Assembly: GCA_041494805.1 (NCBI GenBank)
Contig: JBGQBN010000010.1
Coordinates: 1-64,000, forward strand
Direction: 5' to 3'
Origin: JBGQBN01 sp041494805
GTDB taxonomy: Bacteria > Acidobacteriota > Terriglobia > Terriglobales > Acidobacteriaceae
Length of the DNA stretch: 64,000 nucleotides
Part shown: positions 1-7,386 of the stretch, piece after piece
Position numbering within the stretch: position 1 is the stretch's first letter
How the letters are laid out: every line of letters starts with the position of its first letter
Made by a program: the position numbers and the translations under genes
Notes under the pieces: generated by a model
Told to the model about the DNA's origin: nothing
Database searches by the model: none
Seen by the model: the letters and a program-made list of their open reading frames with translations, nothing else

Positions 1-597
1 GATGTATTTGAGTTTGTTCTCGATAGCCCGCAGCGAGGCGCTGATGCCGGCGGGCCCTGCGCCCACGATCAGAACGTCATACACATCGCCGGTCCGAACC
101 GGTGGTGAACCGGCGAGACGGCGCGAAATCAAGTCAATACATTCGCGGCCTTGATTCACAGCGTTCTTCACCAGGGCCAGGCCGCCCAACTCGCCGGCGA
201 TGAACAGGTTGGGGACGCTGGTTTCATACTCAGCGGTCAGATAGGGGAGGTCGGCGCTCATGCTGGGGTTGGCCATGACCATCGTAATAGCACCGACCGG
301 GCAGGCTTCGGCACAGAGGCTGTGGCCGATACACTTGTGTCCGTTCACGATGACTGCCTTGCCTCCTAGCAGGGCAAGCACATCACCCTCGGGACAGACC
401 GCCGTGCAACTGCCGCAACCAATGCAGTAGTTGTTGTCAATATGGGGATGCTGGGATCTGGGTCCCTCGGAATACAAGGTGCCCTTTTCCGCGGCCTGGT
501 GCGCTCGCGCCTCTTTCTCCTTCAGGCTTTTCAAGTAGCCACGCACGAAGAGCAGCGTGATCACGGACGCGACGACGAAAGCAAAGAGAGTATCCAT
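1..597 (-). CDS. 4Fe-4S / FAD-dependent oxidoreductase (3' end outside window)
   Basis: The first 199 residues are visible and the rest lies beyond the left edge. A membrane anchor at residues 4-17 is followed by a ferredoxin-like region. Its first cluster has C58, C61, C64 and C68. In the second (C89, H92, C95, C99) a histidine replaces one cysteine. A Rossmann FAD-binding GAGPAG follows at 179-184. The family transfers electrons between NAD(P)H or ferredoxin and a partner through flavin and FeS clusters. The ATG at 597 is one base from the stop of the cytochrome b-like gene, so they are co-transcribed. I infer it is the cytoplasmic electron-entry module of the cytochrome operon. The true substrate cannot be told from this fragment. 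Confidence 0.8.
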   Translation of the reverse strand, partial: MDTLFAFVVASVITLLFVRGYLKSLKEKEARAHQAAEKGTLYSEGPRSQHPHIDNNYCIGCGSCTAVCPEGDVLALLGGKAVIVNGHKCIGHSLCAEACPVGAITMVMANPSMSADLPYLTAEYETSVPNLFIAGELGGLALVKNAVNQGRECIDLISRRLAGSPPVRTGDVYDVLIVGAGPAGISASLRAIENKLKYI

Positions 598-598
598 C

Positions 599-1540
599 TC
601 AGTAGAATCCCATCATCATCACGACCACGATGTGAAAGACGGCCAACAGCGCGAACGAGTAGCTGAACGGCTTGTGAACCACATGCCACAGGTGGAAGAC
701 CTGTTGCGAACGTGAGAGGAACAACACTCGCTTGGAAATCGCCGCTTCTTCCCGAGCCGAGGCAATCGCCTTCTCCAAGCTGGCATTGCGCGTGGGCCAG
801 AAGCCTCCGAGGGTTAACATCGCCTCGCCAAAGCTCAAGGCGTGACGGCGCAGCTGGGCGACGCGGAAGGCGCGCGCCAGGTCGAGCACCATCATGTAAC
901 CCAGCGCCGTGACTATGGACAATTCCTGCACCCTCTCCGGGCTGGGCAGGCGTAGAAGCGAGCGGACATCCGCTTCCGGTAACAACCGCTGTTTCTCCAG
1001 GCGCTGCGAAAGCTGGGCCTGAACTTCCTGCAGTTCCTTCAATGACATTTCGGCTGAATTTAACCTGCGGGGAATCTGCGCGTAGAGATAGCGTCCGATC
1101 ACGCCACTCAGCGAGACCGCCACCATGATCCAGAACGCCATTCCAGCAAATCCGCGAAACTTGAACGAAGAGTGAAAGGCAACGATGAAAGGCGCCGTCA
1201 ATCCCAGGAGGACATGAATGTCCAGCCAGTGCCGTGAACTGCCTTGCCGGGACAGCCATAGCCAGCGCTTTCGCAGCGGGTACACGAAGATTCCGAGAAA
1301 CATGGCGAAGCCCATGAAGCCGAGCTTCACTCCGATCGCCCCACTCGGCTTGAGCAGAGCGTGTTTCGGAGAAAAGGGCCTCTCCGTGGAACTGAGCGTG
1401 TAATAACTGAACCCATAAATAGCCAAGGCGATGATCAGAGCAATGGCCAGCGCATAGCCGGTCACCAGACGAATGCGATGGGCCCGCTCCCCGTTCTGGG
1501 CGGGCATGACTGCCGTTGCAACTGCTGCGGTAGCGCTCAT
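599..1540 (-). CDS. Membrane cytochrome b-like protein (putative quinone/ferric-reductase-type heme protein)
   Basis: This 313-residue integral membrane protein has hydrophobic segments near residues 25-47, 70-89, 105-124, 132-152 and 288-310. A long charged, partly coiled-coil loop (about 157-280) lies before the last helix. Histidines sit in or beside helices (H104, H109, H123, H283, H286, H289, H303), as expected for bis-His b-heme ligation. I recognise no exact named family; it is closest in layout to cytochrome b561/ferric-reductase-like proteins. Its start overlaps the stop of the upstream secreted-protein gene by 4 bases, and the FeS/FAD gene follows immediately. It most likely passes electrons across the inner membrane to the multiheme cytochromes. 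Confidence 0.7.
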   Translation of the reverse strand: MSATAAVATAVMPAQNGERAHRIRLVTGYALAIALIIALAIYGFSYYTLSSTERPFSPKHALLKPSGAIGVKLGFMGFAMFLGIFVYPLRKRWLWLSRQGSSRHWLDIHVLLGLTAPFIVAFHSSFKFRGFAGMAFWIMVAVSLSGVIGRYLYAQIPRRLNSAEMSLKELQEVQAQLSQRLEKQRLLPEADVRSLLRLPSPERVQELSIVTALGYMMVLDLARAFRVAQLRRHALSFGEAMLTLGGFWPTRNASLEKAIASAREEAAISKRVLFLSRSQQVFHLWHVVHKPFSYSFALLAVFHIVVVMMMGFY

Positions 1541-2355
1541 TTGTTTGCGACCTGTTCCTCTGTGCTTACTGAGAATCTCTTGTAATCCGTAAAGTGGTGA
1601 ATGTTTCGCCAGTGCTGGCGCGGGGTTTCCACTTCGACGCTGGCCTGTGCCGGGAACCAGTAGGGCTGCTTCATGTCGTGGAAAGGAGCGGGAGCGAACT
1701 CCACTTCCGAACGCAAAGTCTTCAGACCAACGTCCTCCATGGTGTTTTCGATGCCGGCGACGATCCTGGTGATCACACCGGTCTGGGGATCAATCCAGGC
1801 CATCCCAGAAAGCTCGAGGGGATATTCCCGTCCGCGCAGCGCCAGGGCTGCCGGCGAGCGCGTGCCGCGAACATGCTGAAAGGCAACCTTGCTCAGCCGA
1901 TGGCCGGCCACCACTTCATCCTCCAGCGCGGTGAAGTGGAAGCTATCGGCGTAGTAGGGATGGAATACCAGAAACAGCGTGGCGAAGCCGTTGCTCACCA
2001 GCATCGGCGTATTCTTCTTGTCCGGTTTCGCTTCGTGTAGCGCTAACCGCGACTCGTCCAGACTCAATTCCCCGCCCACATTGGTCAGGATCACCAGGTA
2101 GTCGTAGGTGGATTCTTGCTTCAGCTCGACTTTGTCGTCTTGCCCGAGTTTTTCCTGGGTCACCTGTTCGGTGCATTTCAGATCCGAGAACTGCTCAAGA
2201 AAGCCCGCCACCTGCTGGCTGGTGCGGGCGAGTATGGCGTCGAGATCATTGGCGCCGCCAAATGCCGGATGAGCCGCAAAGCAGATGATGGCCAAAGCGG
2301 CCAGAGTGCCGTGCAGCCATCCACCTTCGTGATGTGACGTCCTCATCATTATCAT
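1537..2355 (-). CDS. Secreted protein of unknown function in cytochrome operon
   Basis: A 272-residue protein with an N-terminal export signal: a hydrophobic core at about residues 15-33 ending near AHPAFGG. The mature part is beta-rich with no cysteine pairs or heme motifs. It resembles in style the periplasmic lipoprotein-localisation (LolA/LolB-like) folds common in Acidobacteriota, but I cannot assign a family. It overlaps by 4 bases with both the barrel gene upstream and the cytochrome b-like gene downstream, which shows translational coupling. The context suggests a periplasmic accessory of the electron-transfer complex, perhaps an assembly factor for the outer-membrane barrel. Confidence 0.65.
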   Translation of the reverse strand: MIMMRTSHHEGGWLHGTLAALAIICFAAHPAFGGANDLDAILARTSQQVAGFLEQFSDLKCTEQVTQEKLGQDDKVELKQESTYDYLVILTNVGGELSLDESRLALHEAKPDKKNTPMLVSNGFATLFLVFHPYYADSFHFTALEDEVVAGHRLSKVAFQHVRGTRSPAALALRGREYPLELSGMAWIDPQTGVITRIVAGIENTMEDVGLKTLRSEVEFAPAPFHDMKQPYWFPAQASVEVETPRQHWRNIHHFTDYKRFSVSTEEQVANK

Positions 2356-5183
2356 TGGTGTTTCGATTTCGAATCAAAGCGGTAGCCGAGTGTGAACATC
2401 CACTGGTCGTAACTGAACTCACCGCGGTTGACGGTGAAACCTCCCTGCATGAAATAGTGCATTCCAATAGAAAAATCGAGGTTTGAATTTATGAAGCGCG
2501 AGCGGTTGACACTTGACAGCGGCGAACTGAATGACTGATCCCCGGCGAGAACCTCCAGGCGAAGGCTGTCGCTGAAAGTCCGCGACAAGGAGAACGCCCG
2601 GTAGGATCCGTCACCGAACGAGCTGTTGAATCGCGAGTAATGGGCATCGGCCCGGAGACCCAGCCAGGGGAGATTTCCAAATGTGACTCCGTACATCTGA
2701 TTCAAGGAGTTCTTGGCGTCGCCCGTCCGGTTACTGCGCCCCAGGTCGGTGTAGACCCAAATCTGCTTCGCTACTTCGACGCGGGCGCCCACGCTGAAAC
2801 CCTGGAACAGGTACTTGTCGAGCAATCCGGTGCCGATCAGTTGCGGGTCGAAGGTGGGAATGTCACGGAAGTAGTTGTGGTTGAAATCCAGTTCAACCCG
2901 CGGGTGAGGCTGGATGCGTACCGTGAGAAAGCTGCGGCTCAGGCCGGGGCCGGGCGCCGGCACCGCCGGGTTTGCCCGTGGGCTGTCTGCCTGTAAAGAG
3001 TGGTAGATCGACAGGTACCGTTTGTAGAAGAAGCCGTTCTCGAAGAAGACAAACGGCCTGTCGATCTGCCACTTCAGCGTGCTGACACCCAGCCCGGATG
3101 TGCTGGTGTATCGAAAGGCATCGAAACTGCCGCCTTCGAAATTGATGAACGCGCCGCCAATACGCCGGTCGACGTTGAAATCCCAGGAGGTGGGATCAGG
3201 GGTTGATCCGGCGAAGATTCCCGCCGTGGTTCCCTCGGCCACCCTCCTCCCGAAGTATCCGCCGTCGATCGTATCCAGGCTAGAAGCCCACGGCAGGTAG
3301 AGCCGTCCGAATCCCGCCACCCAGGGTGAGTTGGGATTGTCGTAGATCATGCTGAGGTGGTAGGTCCGGTTGATCAGATCCTGCAGGGTCTGCGGTCCCG
3401 TAGAGGAGCGTGAATCCAGCCTCCCGCGCCAATAGCCGCTCAGATTCCAATATGTGCCGTTGATACGCGTGATGTCCGCGCGCAAGACCAGGCCAAGGTC
3501 GGAACTGGTGGTCGCGGAACTGCCGTGACTCATCGTGCCCAGATAGTCGAATCCAATGCGGCCGCGGGCGCGATTTACCGACGGCAGCGGAGGCCTGGGC
3601 ACTTCTGCGCGCGCCTCTTCTTCGAGTGGGTCGCCTTCTGTAAATGTGATTACGGCGGGATACTTCCGCGTGGTACTCAGAGCCCGTTGCTGCACCAGCA
3701 CCTGAGCATCCCCGTCAGAAAGGTACGCCAAGTCTCCCGGCTTCACCTGACGCTTAGGCAGGCGGATATCGGTGACAGCGGAGGTGTCCGCAACCGCGGA
3801 TACCTCCAGTTCAGCCACTACGCGAGGATCGGTTGGATCAACGGTGACTCCTTGCTGGACGGGCAGGTCGCTGTCCTTGATCTCGAGCTTCATTCCTTCG
3901 GTCAACCCCGAACTACGGCCGCCATCCAGATAGGCGACGCCTTCCGCCACGTACTTAACTTTGAAAACGGTGCGGAGGTTGGGATCGAGGGCACGCAAAG
4001 CCAACACCGGCAGGTTGGCGTCTGCGCTGGTATCGGCCGCCGCGCTGCTGTTGGCCGGCGCTGGAGAGGCATTGGTATCGCTGTTTTGTGCCACCGTCGG
4101 CGTAACGGCGCCCGCAGGAGTTGGAGACAAAGTGGGGGAGGGTTGGCTCTGCTCTGCGGGTGCTTTGAGCGCTGCCGGTGGGGGTGGGGCTATCGGCGGA
4201 GCCACAGCCACTGATATTGAGGAACTTTGGGCGACGGGCTGTTTCGAGGTTGACTCCGGTGCTGCGACAGGAGCGGGCGTGCTGTTAGCTGAAGCAGTTT
4301 CCGCTGTCACGTGTGGAACTGGTGCGACCGTGATCGGCGAGGGTGTGCTGGCCATAGAGACGTTTCCCGAAAATGTTGTGCCTGATTGCGCTGCCGTGCG
4401 GTTGGGTTGCGCGGAGGCGATGGTTCCTGAACTGGAGCCTCCTGAAGTGGAGCCAAAGGTGCCTGGCGTTGGCCCACTGGCGGCCGGCACGTTGCCAGTT
4501 CCCGGGGCTCCGAGGCTGGGGAAGACCGTGCCTTCCTCCAGGCTGGCGCGGTTGGGATGCGCGGCCGTCGGCTGAGACGACGTGCTTGCCGTGGTCGAGG
4601 CCTCGTTGTCTGTGGACTGACCCGCCGGAAACGCGATCGAGGGTCCTGACGGCGGTGGCGGCGGAACCGGCGTAGAGTCAGCGCTGGCCACGGGCGGTGG
4701 CGTGCTCTGCCGGCGCCGGAAGATTCCGATCAAGCCTCCGGACGCGCCAGCGGTTGGCGCACCGCGGCGTGGACTTGTACGGGAACTCACCGCAGGACTG
4801 ACGGTTAAGCTGATCCGGTTTCCGTCCGACTGCAGAGCATAGGGTTGTGCCTGGTCCAAATCCACCACTACGCGCGTGACGGGAGGGTTTGCGCGGTTCA
4901 GGCCCACCCGCACTGCGCGGACGCCGCTATGGTTGACGGCAATGTGTTGCTGTTCTGCGCCAGGCAATGTATTCGGCAAGTCGAGCACGAGCCGGTCTGG
5001 ATCTTTCGCGGTGATGACGGAGGCCTTTACCGGAGCGCTGAGCGTGACCTCCACGCGCACGTCGTTCCCTGCGCGCACTACCTGCACACTTTTTACGGCC
5101 GCAGTTCCACTCGTCATGTCTTGCGCCATCGCCAACGACACCAACAGTAGGAGAGTTCCGAATTGTTTCTGTGCTGCCATCAT
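2352..5183 (-). CDS. AMIN-domain outer-membrane beta-barrel protein, putative porin of a cytochrome conduit
   Basis: This 943-residue protein has a signal peptide (about 1-20). An AMIN domain at about 27-130 (VRVEVTLSAP, DRLVLDLPNT, VTRVVVDLDQ) is of the kind that binds cell wall or secretin partners. A 260-residue Pro/Ala/Ser/Thr-rich linker follows. A compact domain lies at about 395-515. The last 400 residues are alternating amphipathic strands typical of a transmembrane barrel, ending with YDQWMFTLGYRFDS. It lies between the cytochrome genes and the b-type cytochrome gene. By analogy with MtrB/porin-cytochrome systems I infer that it sheathes a multiheme cytochrome through the outer membrane. 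No detectable sequence signature of MtrB was seen, so this role is a hypothesis. Confidence 0.7.
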   Translation of the reverse strand: MMAAQKQFGTLLLLVSLAMAQDMTSGTAAVKSVQVVRAGNDVRVEVTLSAPVKASVITAKDPDRLVLDLPNTLPGAEQQHIAVNHSGVRAVRVGLNRANPPVTRVVVDLDQAQPYALQSDGNRISLTVSPAVSSRTSPRRGAPTAGASGGLIGIFRRRQSTPPPVASADSTPVPPPPPSGPSIAFPAGQSTDNEASTTASTSSQPTAAHPNRASLEEGTVFPSLGAPGTGNVPAASGPTPGTFGSTSGGSSSGTIASAQPNRTAAQSGTTFSGNVSMASTPSPITVAPVPHVTAETASANSTPAPVAAPESTSKQPVAQSSSISVAVAPPIAPPPPAALKAPAEQSQPSPTLSPTPAGAVTPTVAQNSDTNASPAPANSSAAADTSADANLPVLALRALDPNLRTVFKVKYVAEGVAYLDGGRSSGLTEGMKLEIKDSDLPVQQGVTVDPTDPRVVAELEVSAVADTSAVTDIRLPKRQVKPGDLAYLSDGDAQVLVQQRALSTTRKYPAVITFTEGDPLEEEARAEVPRPPLPSVNRARGRIGFDYLGTMSHGSSATTSSDLGLVLRADITRINGTYWNLSGYWRGRLDSRSSTGPQTLQDLINRTYHLSMIYDNPNSPWVAGFGRLYLPWASSLDTIDGGYFGRRVAEGTTAGIFAGSTPDPTSWDFNVDRRIGGAFINFEGGSFDAFRYTSTSGLGVSTLKWQIDRPFVFFENGFFYKRYLSIYHSLQADSPRANPAVPAPGPGLSRSFLTVRIQPHPRVELDFNHNYFRDIPTFDPQLIGTGLLDKYLFQGFSVGARVEVAKQIWVYTDLGRSNRTGDAKNSLNQMYGVTFGNLPWLGLRADAHYSRFNSSFGDGSYRAFSLSRTFSDSLRLEVLAGDQSFSSPLSSVNRSRFINSNLDFSIGMHYFMQGGFTVNRGEFSYDQWMFTLGYRFDSKSKHQ

Positions 5184-5254
5184 TGCCCGTCGTCACTCGC
5201 TAGCGCTCCGCTTCGCGGCCGCAGTCACTTCGTAATTTGCCCTGCATTCCAGAT

Positions 5255-7168
5255 CTAACCGCCGGCCTTTCCGTTGGGGTGGCACTGGTAGCAATTCGGG
5301 CTGTTATACACATAGCCACCTACACCGCGGTGGTTCGAATCCGTCTGCGACTTGGTATGGCAATTGGTGCACAGAAAGACCTTGTAGTCCGACGGATTCG
5401 TGTGGCAGTCACTGCATACTTTGGCGTTGCCATGGTTTTGTGGGAACCAAGTGTGGTTGAACTGGGCCCCCTGCCATGAAGTTGTGGTGTGGCAGGTCTG
5501 GCAGGTAGTGGGGAAGCCCGCCGCGATGTGGTTGGGGTCGTTCGTGTTCTGGTAGTCGGTTTTGTGACACGAATAGCAGTCAGTCGGAAGGTTGGTGTAG
5601 TTGTTGTTTACGTGGCAGCTGGCGCACGCCACCTTTATGTGCGCACCAGTCAGTGGGAAAGGCGTCTTGTTGTGATCGAAGGTTGAAGGAATCCACGCGG
5701 TCGTGTTGTGGCACACCTCACACTGCTGCGGGAATCCCGCCTGCACGTGGTTGGGGTTGTTGGCGCCGTTGAAGTCCTTCAAGTGGCACGACACGCAGGC
5801 GGTGGGCAAACCTTTGTAGACACCGCTGGAATGGCAACTCAAGCAACTGAGCGGGACGTGCGCGCCGCTCAACGGAAATCCGGTCTTATTGTGATCAAAC
5901 TTCGCCCCGGACCAGGACGACGTCGTGTGGCAGGTGTCACAGGTTGTCGGGAAACCTGCCTGGGCGTGATTCGGATCGTTCGTGCCCTGGTAATCCTTCA
6001 TGTGGCAGGTGATGCATGCCCCGCTGTTCAGCTGGTAATTCCCGTTTACGTGACACTGCGAACACTGCAGTGAAGTGTGCGCGCCGGTCAGGGCGAAACC
6101 GGTTTGCGCGTGGTTGAAAGTCCCATTTCCCCAGGACGTTGTGTTGTGGCAGGTTTGGCAGGTCTGCGGGAACCCCGCTTGCACGTGGTTGGGATCCTTG
6201 GTGCCTTGGTAGTCCTTCAGGTGACACGAAACACAAGACGTGTCCGTCAGGTTGTAGTTCCCGTTGACGTGGCACTGTTCACACGGGGTATTCGCGTGCT
6301 TGCCCGTCAAGGGGAATCCCACGAGGTTGTGATCGAAACTGGCGGGCTGCCAGGCGGTCGTGTTGTGGCAGCCCTGGCAGGTCTGGGGGAACCCGAGGGC
6401 CACGTGATTCGGGTTGTTCGCCTTCTGATAATCGGGCAGGTGACAGCCCACGCAATCCGCGGGCGTACCCTTGAACTTGCCTCCGATGTGGCAGGACATG
6501 CAATCCAGGGTCGCGTGCGTGCCGGTGAGCGCGAACCCCGTCATTTTTAGGTGGTCGAATTTGGCGCCAAACCAGTTATCCATTCCGTGGCATTGCTCGC
6601 AGGTAGTGGGGAAGCCGCTGGACACATGGCTGGGACCCGTAGCTGCCTGGTAGTCCTTGGCATGGCAGGCATAGCACTGCGTGGGCAGGCCCTGGAATTG
6701 CCCCGTCGCCGCGCCCTTGTGGCAGGAATCGCAGTCCAGCGCCGCGTGGGCTCCGATCAGCGGGAAGCGGTTCTGGTGCTGCTTGATCTGCTGCACCGAA
6801 ACCTGCCAGCCTTTCACCGTGTGGCATTGCTCGCAACTGGCACCAAACTGGCGTTTGTGAATGTCAGCGTGGCAATCTGCGCACTTGGTGCCTACGTTGG
6901 TGAAGACCGGCTTGGTGTGGCACTGCGTGCAGGCCACTCCCTGATGCATGCCGCGCAGCGGGAAACGAGTCTGATTGTGATCGAACTCGGGTATGTTCCG
7001 AATGGGTTTCCACCCACTGAAGGTGTGGCAGTTCTGGCAGGGAATATTCAGGCTACCGTGCGGGCTGCGCGTACTGGTGTACGTCTGCGACTGGCCGCTT
7101 CCGGGCGTCCCGGAAGGGAGTAACAGTAGCGACATCACCAGGTTAATTAAGATCGTCGAAACCAACAT
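5255..7168 (-). CDS. 25-heme c-type cytochrome with tandem three-heme modules
   Basis: A 637-residue exported protein (signal peptide about 1-25) with 25 CxxCH motifs that I counted directly. From about residue 150 to 560 the sequence repeats a unit of about 60 residues. Each unit has a GFPTTCxxCH-type site, an FDHxxTGFPLTGAH stretch ending in CxxCH, and a CxxCHxxDYQ site, so three hemes per unit. Additional histidines in FDH and GAH are likely distal ligands. Such cytochromes act as periplasmic or outer-membrane electron wires. The gene is preceded by a sigma-54-like promoter at 7232-7247 and followed 71 bases on by the barrel gene. Confidence 0.93.
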   Translation of the reverse strand: MLVSTILINLVMSLLLLPSGTPGSGQSQTYTSTRSPHGSLNIPCQNCHTFSGWKPIRNIPEFDHNQTRFPLRGMHQGVACTQCHTKPVFTNVGTKCADCHADIHKRQFGASCEQCHTVKGWQVSVQQIKQHQNRFPLIGAHAALDCDSCHKGAATGQFQGLPTQCYACHAKDYQAATGPSHVSSGFPTTCEQCHGMDNWFGAKFDHLKMTGFALTGTHATLDCMSCHIGGKFKGTPADCVGCHLPDYQKANNPNHVALGFPQTCQGCHNTTAWQPASFDHNLVGFPLTGKHANTPCEQCHVNGNYNLTDTSCVSCHLKDYQGTKDPNHVQAGFPQTCQTCHNTTSWGNGTFNHAQTGFALTGAHTSLQCSQCHVNGNYQLNSGACITCHMKDYQGTNDPNHAQAGFPTTCDTCHTTSSWSGAKFDHNKTGFPLSGAHVPLSCLSCHSSGVYKGLPTACVSCHLKDFNGANNPNHVQAGFPQQCEVCHNTTAWIPSTFDHNKTPFPLTGAHIKVACASCHVNNNYTNLPTDCYSCHKTDYQNTNDPNHIAAGFPTTCQTCHTTTSWQGAQFNHTWFPQNHGNAKVCSDCHTNPSDYKVFLCTNCHTKSQTDSNHRGVGGYVYNSPNCYQCHPNGKAGG

Positions 7169-7231
7169 GCCCCGCCTGAATCGGATTCGACCACGTCACA
7201 CTGAGACGAAGGGACGAGTGCAAATCAGCCA

Positions 7232-7247
7232 TGCAATTCGACGCCCA
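7232..7247 (-). promoter_or_regulatory. Candidate sigma-54 promoter for the 25-heme cytochrome
   Basis: On the minus strand TGGGCGTCGAATTGCA has the invariant GG-N10-GC spacing and a full TTGCA at -12. The consensus is TGGCACG-N4-TTGCW. The predicted start is near 7221, giving a leader of about 50 bases before the ATG at 7168. Confidence 0.55.
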
Positions 7248-7386
7248 ATCAGGGTAAACGCTTGGGTACCTCAGGAAAAGTTACATAAGTCCGTGTTCAG
7301 AGGGTCAACTGGGGGGGTGTCCAAATTCTTATCGCAAAAGGCGTGTACTTCTGAGTGAAGTAATTTCTTCGAATCAACCGTGCTTT

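Noticed and set aside
5480..6950. Regularly spaced direct repeats that might look like a CRISPR array
   Set aside because: They encode the in-frame heme modules of the 25-heme cytochrome, and the spacers are coding and similar to one another.
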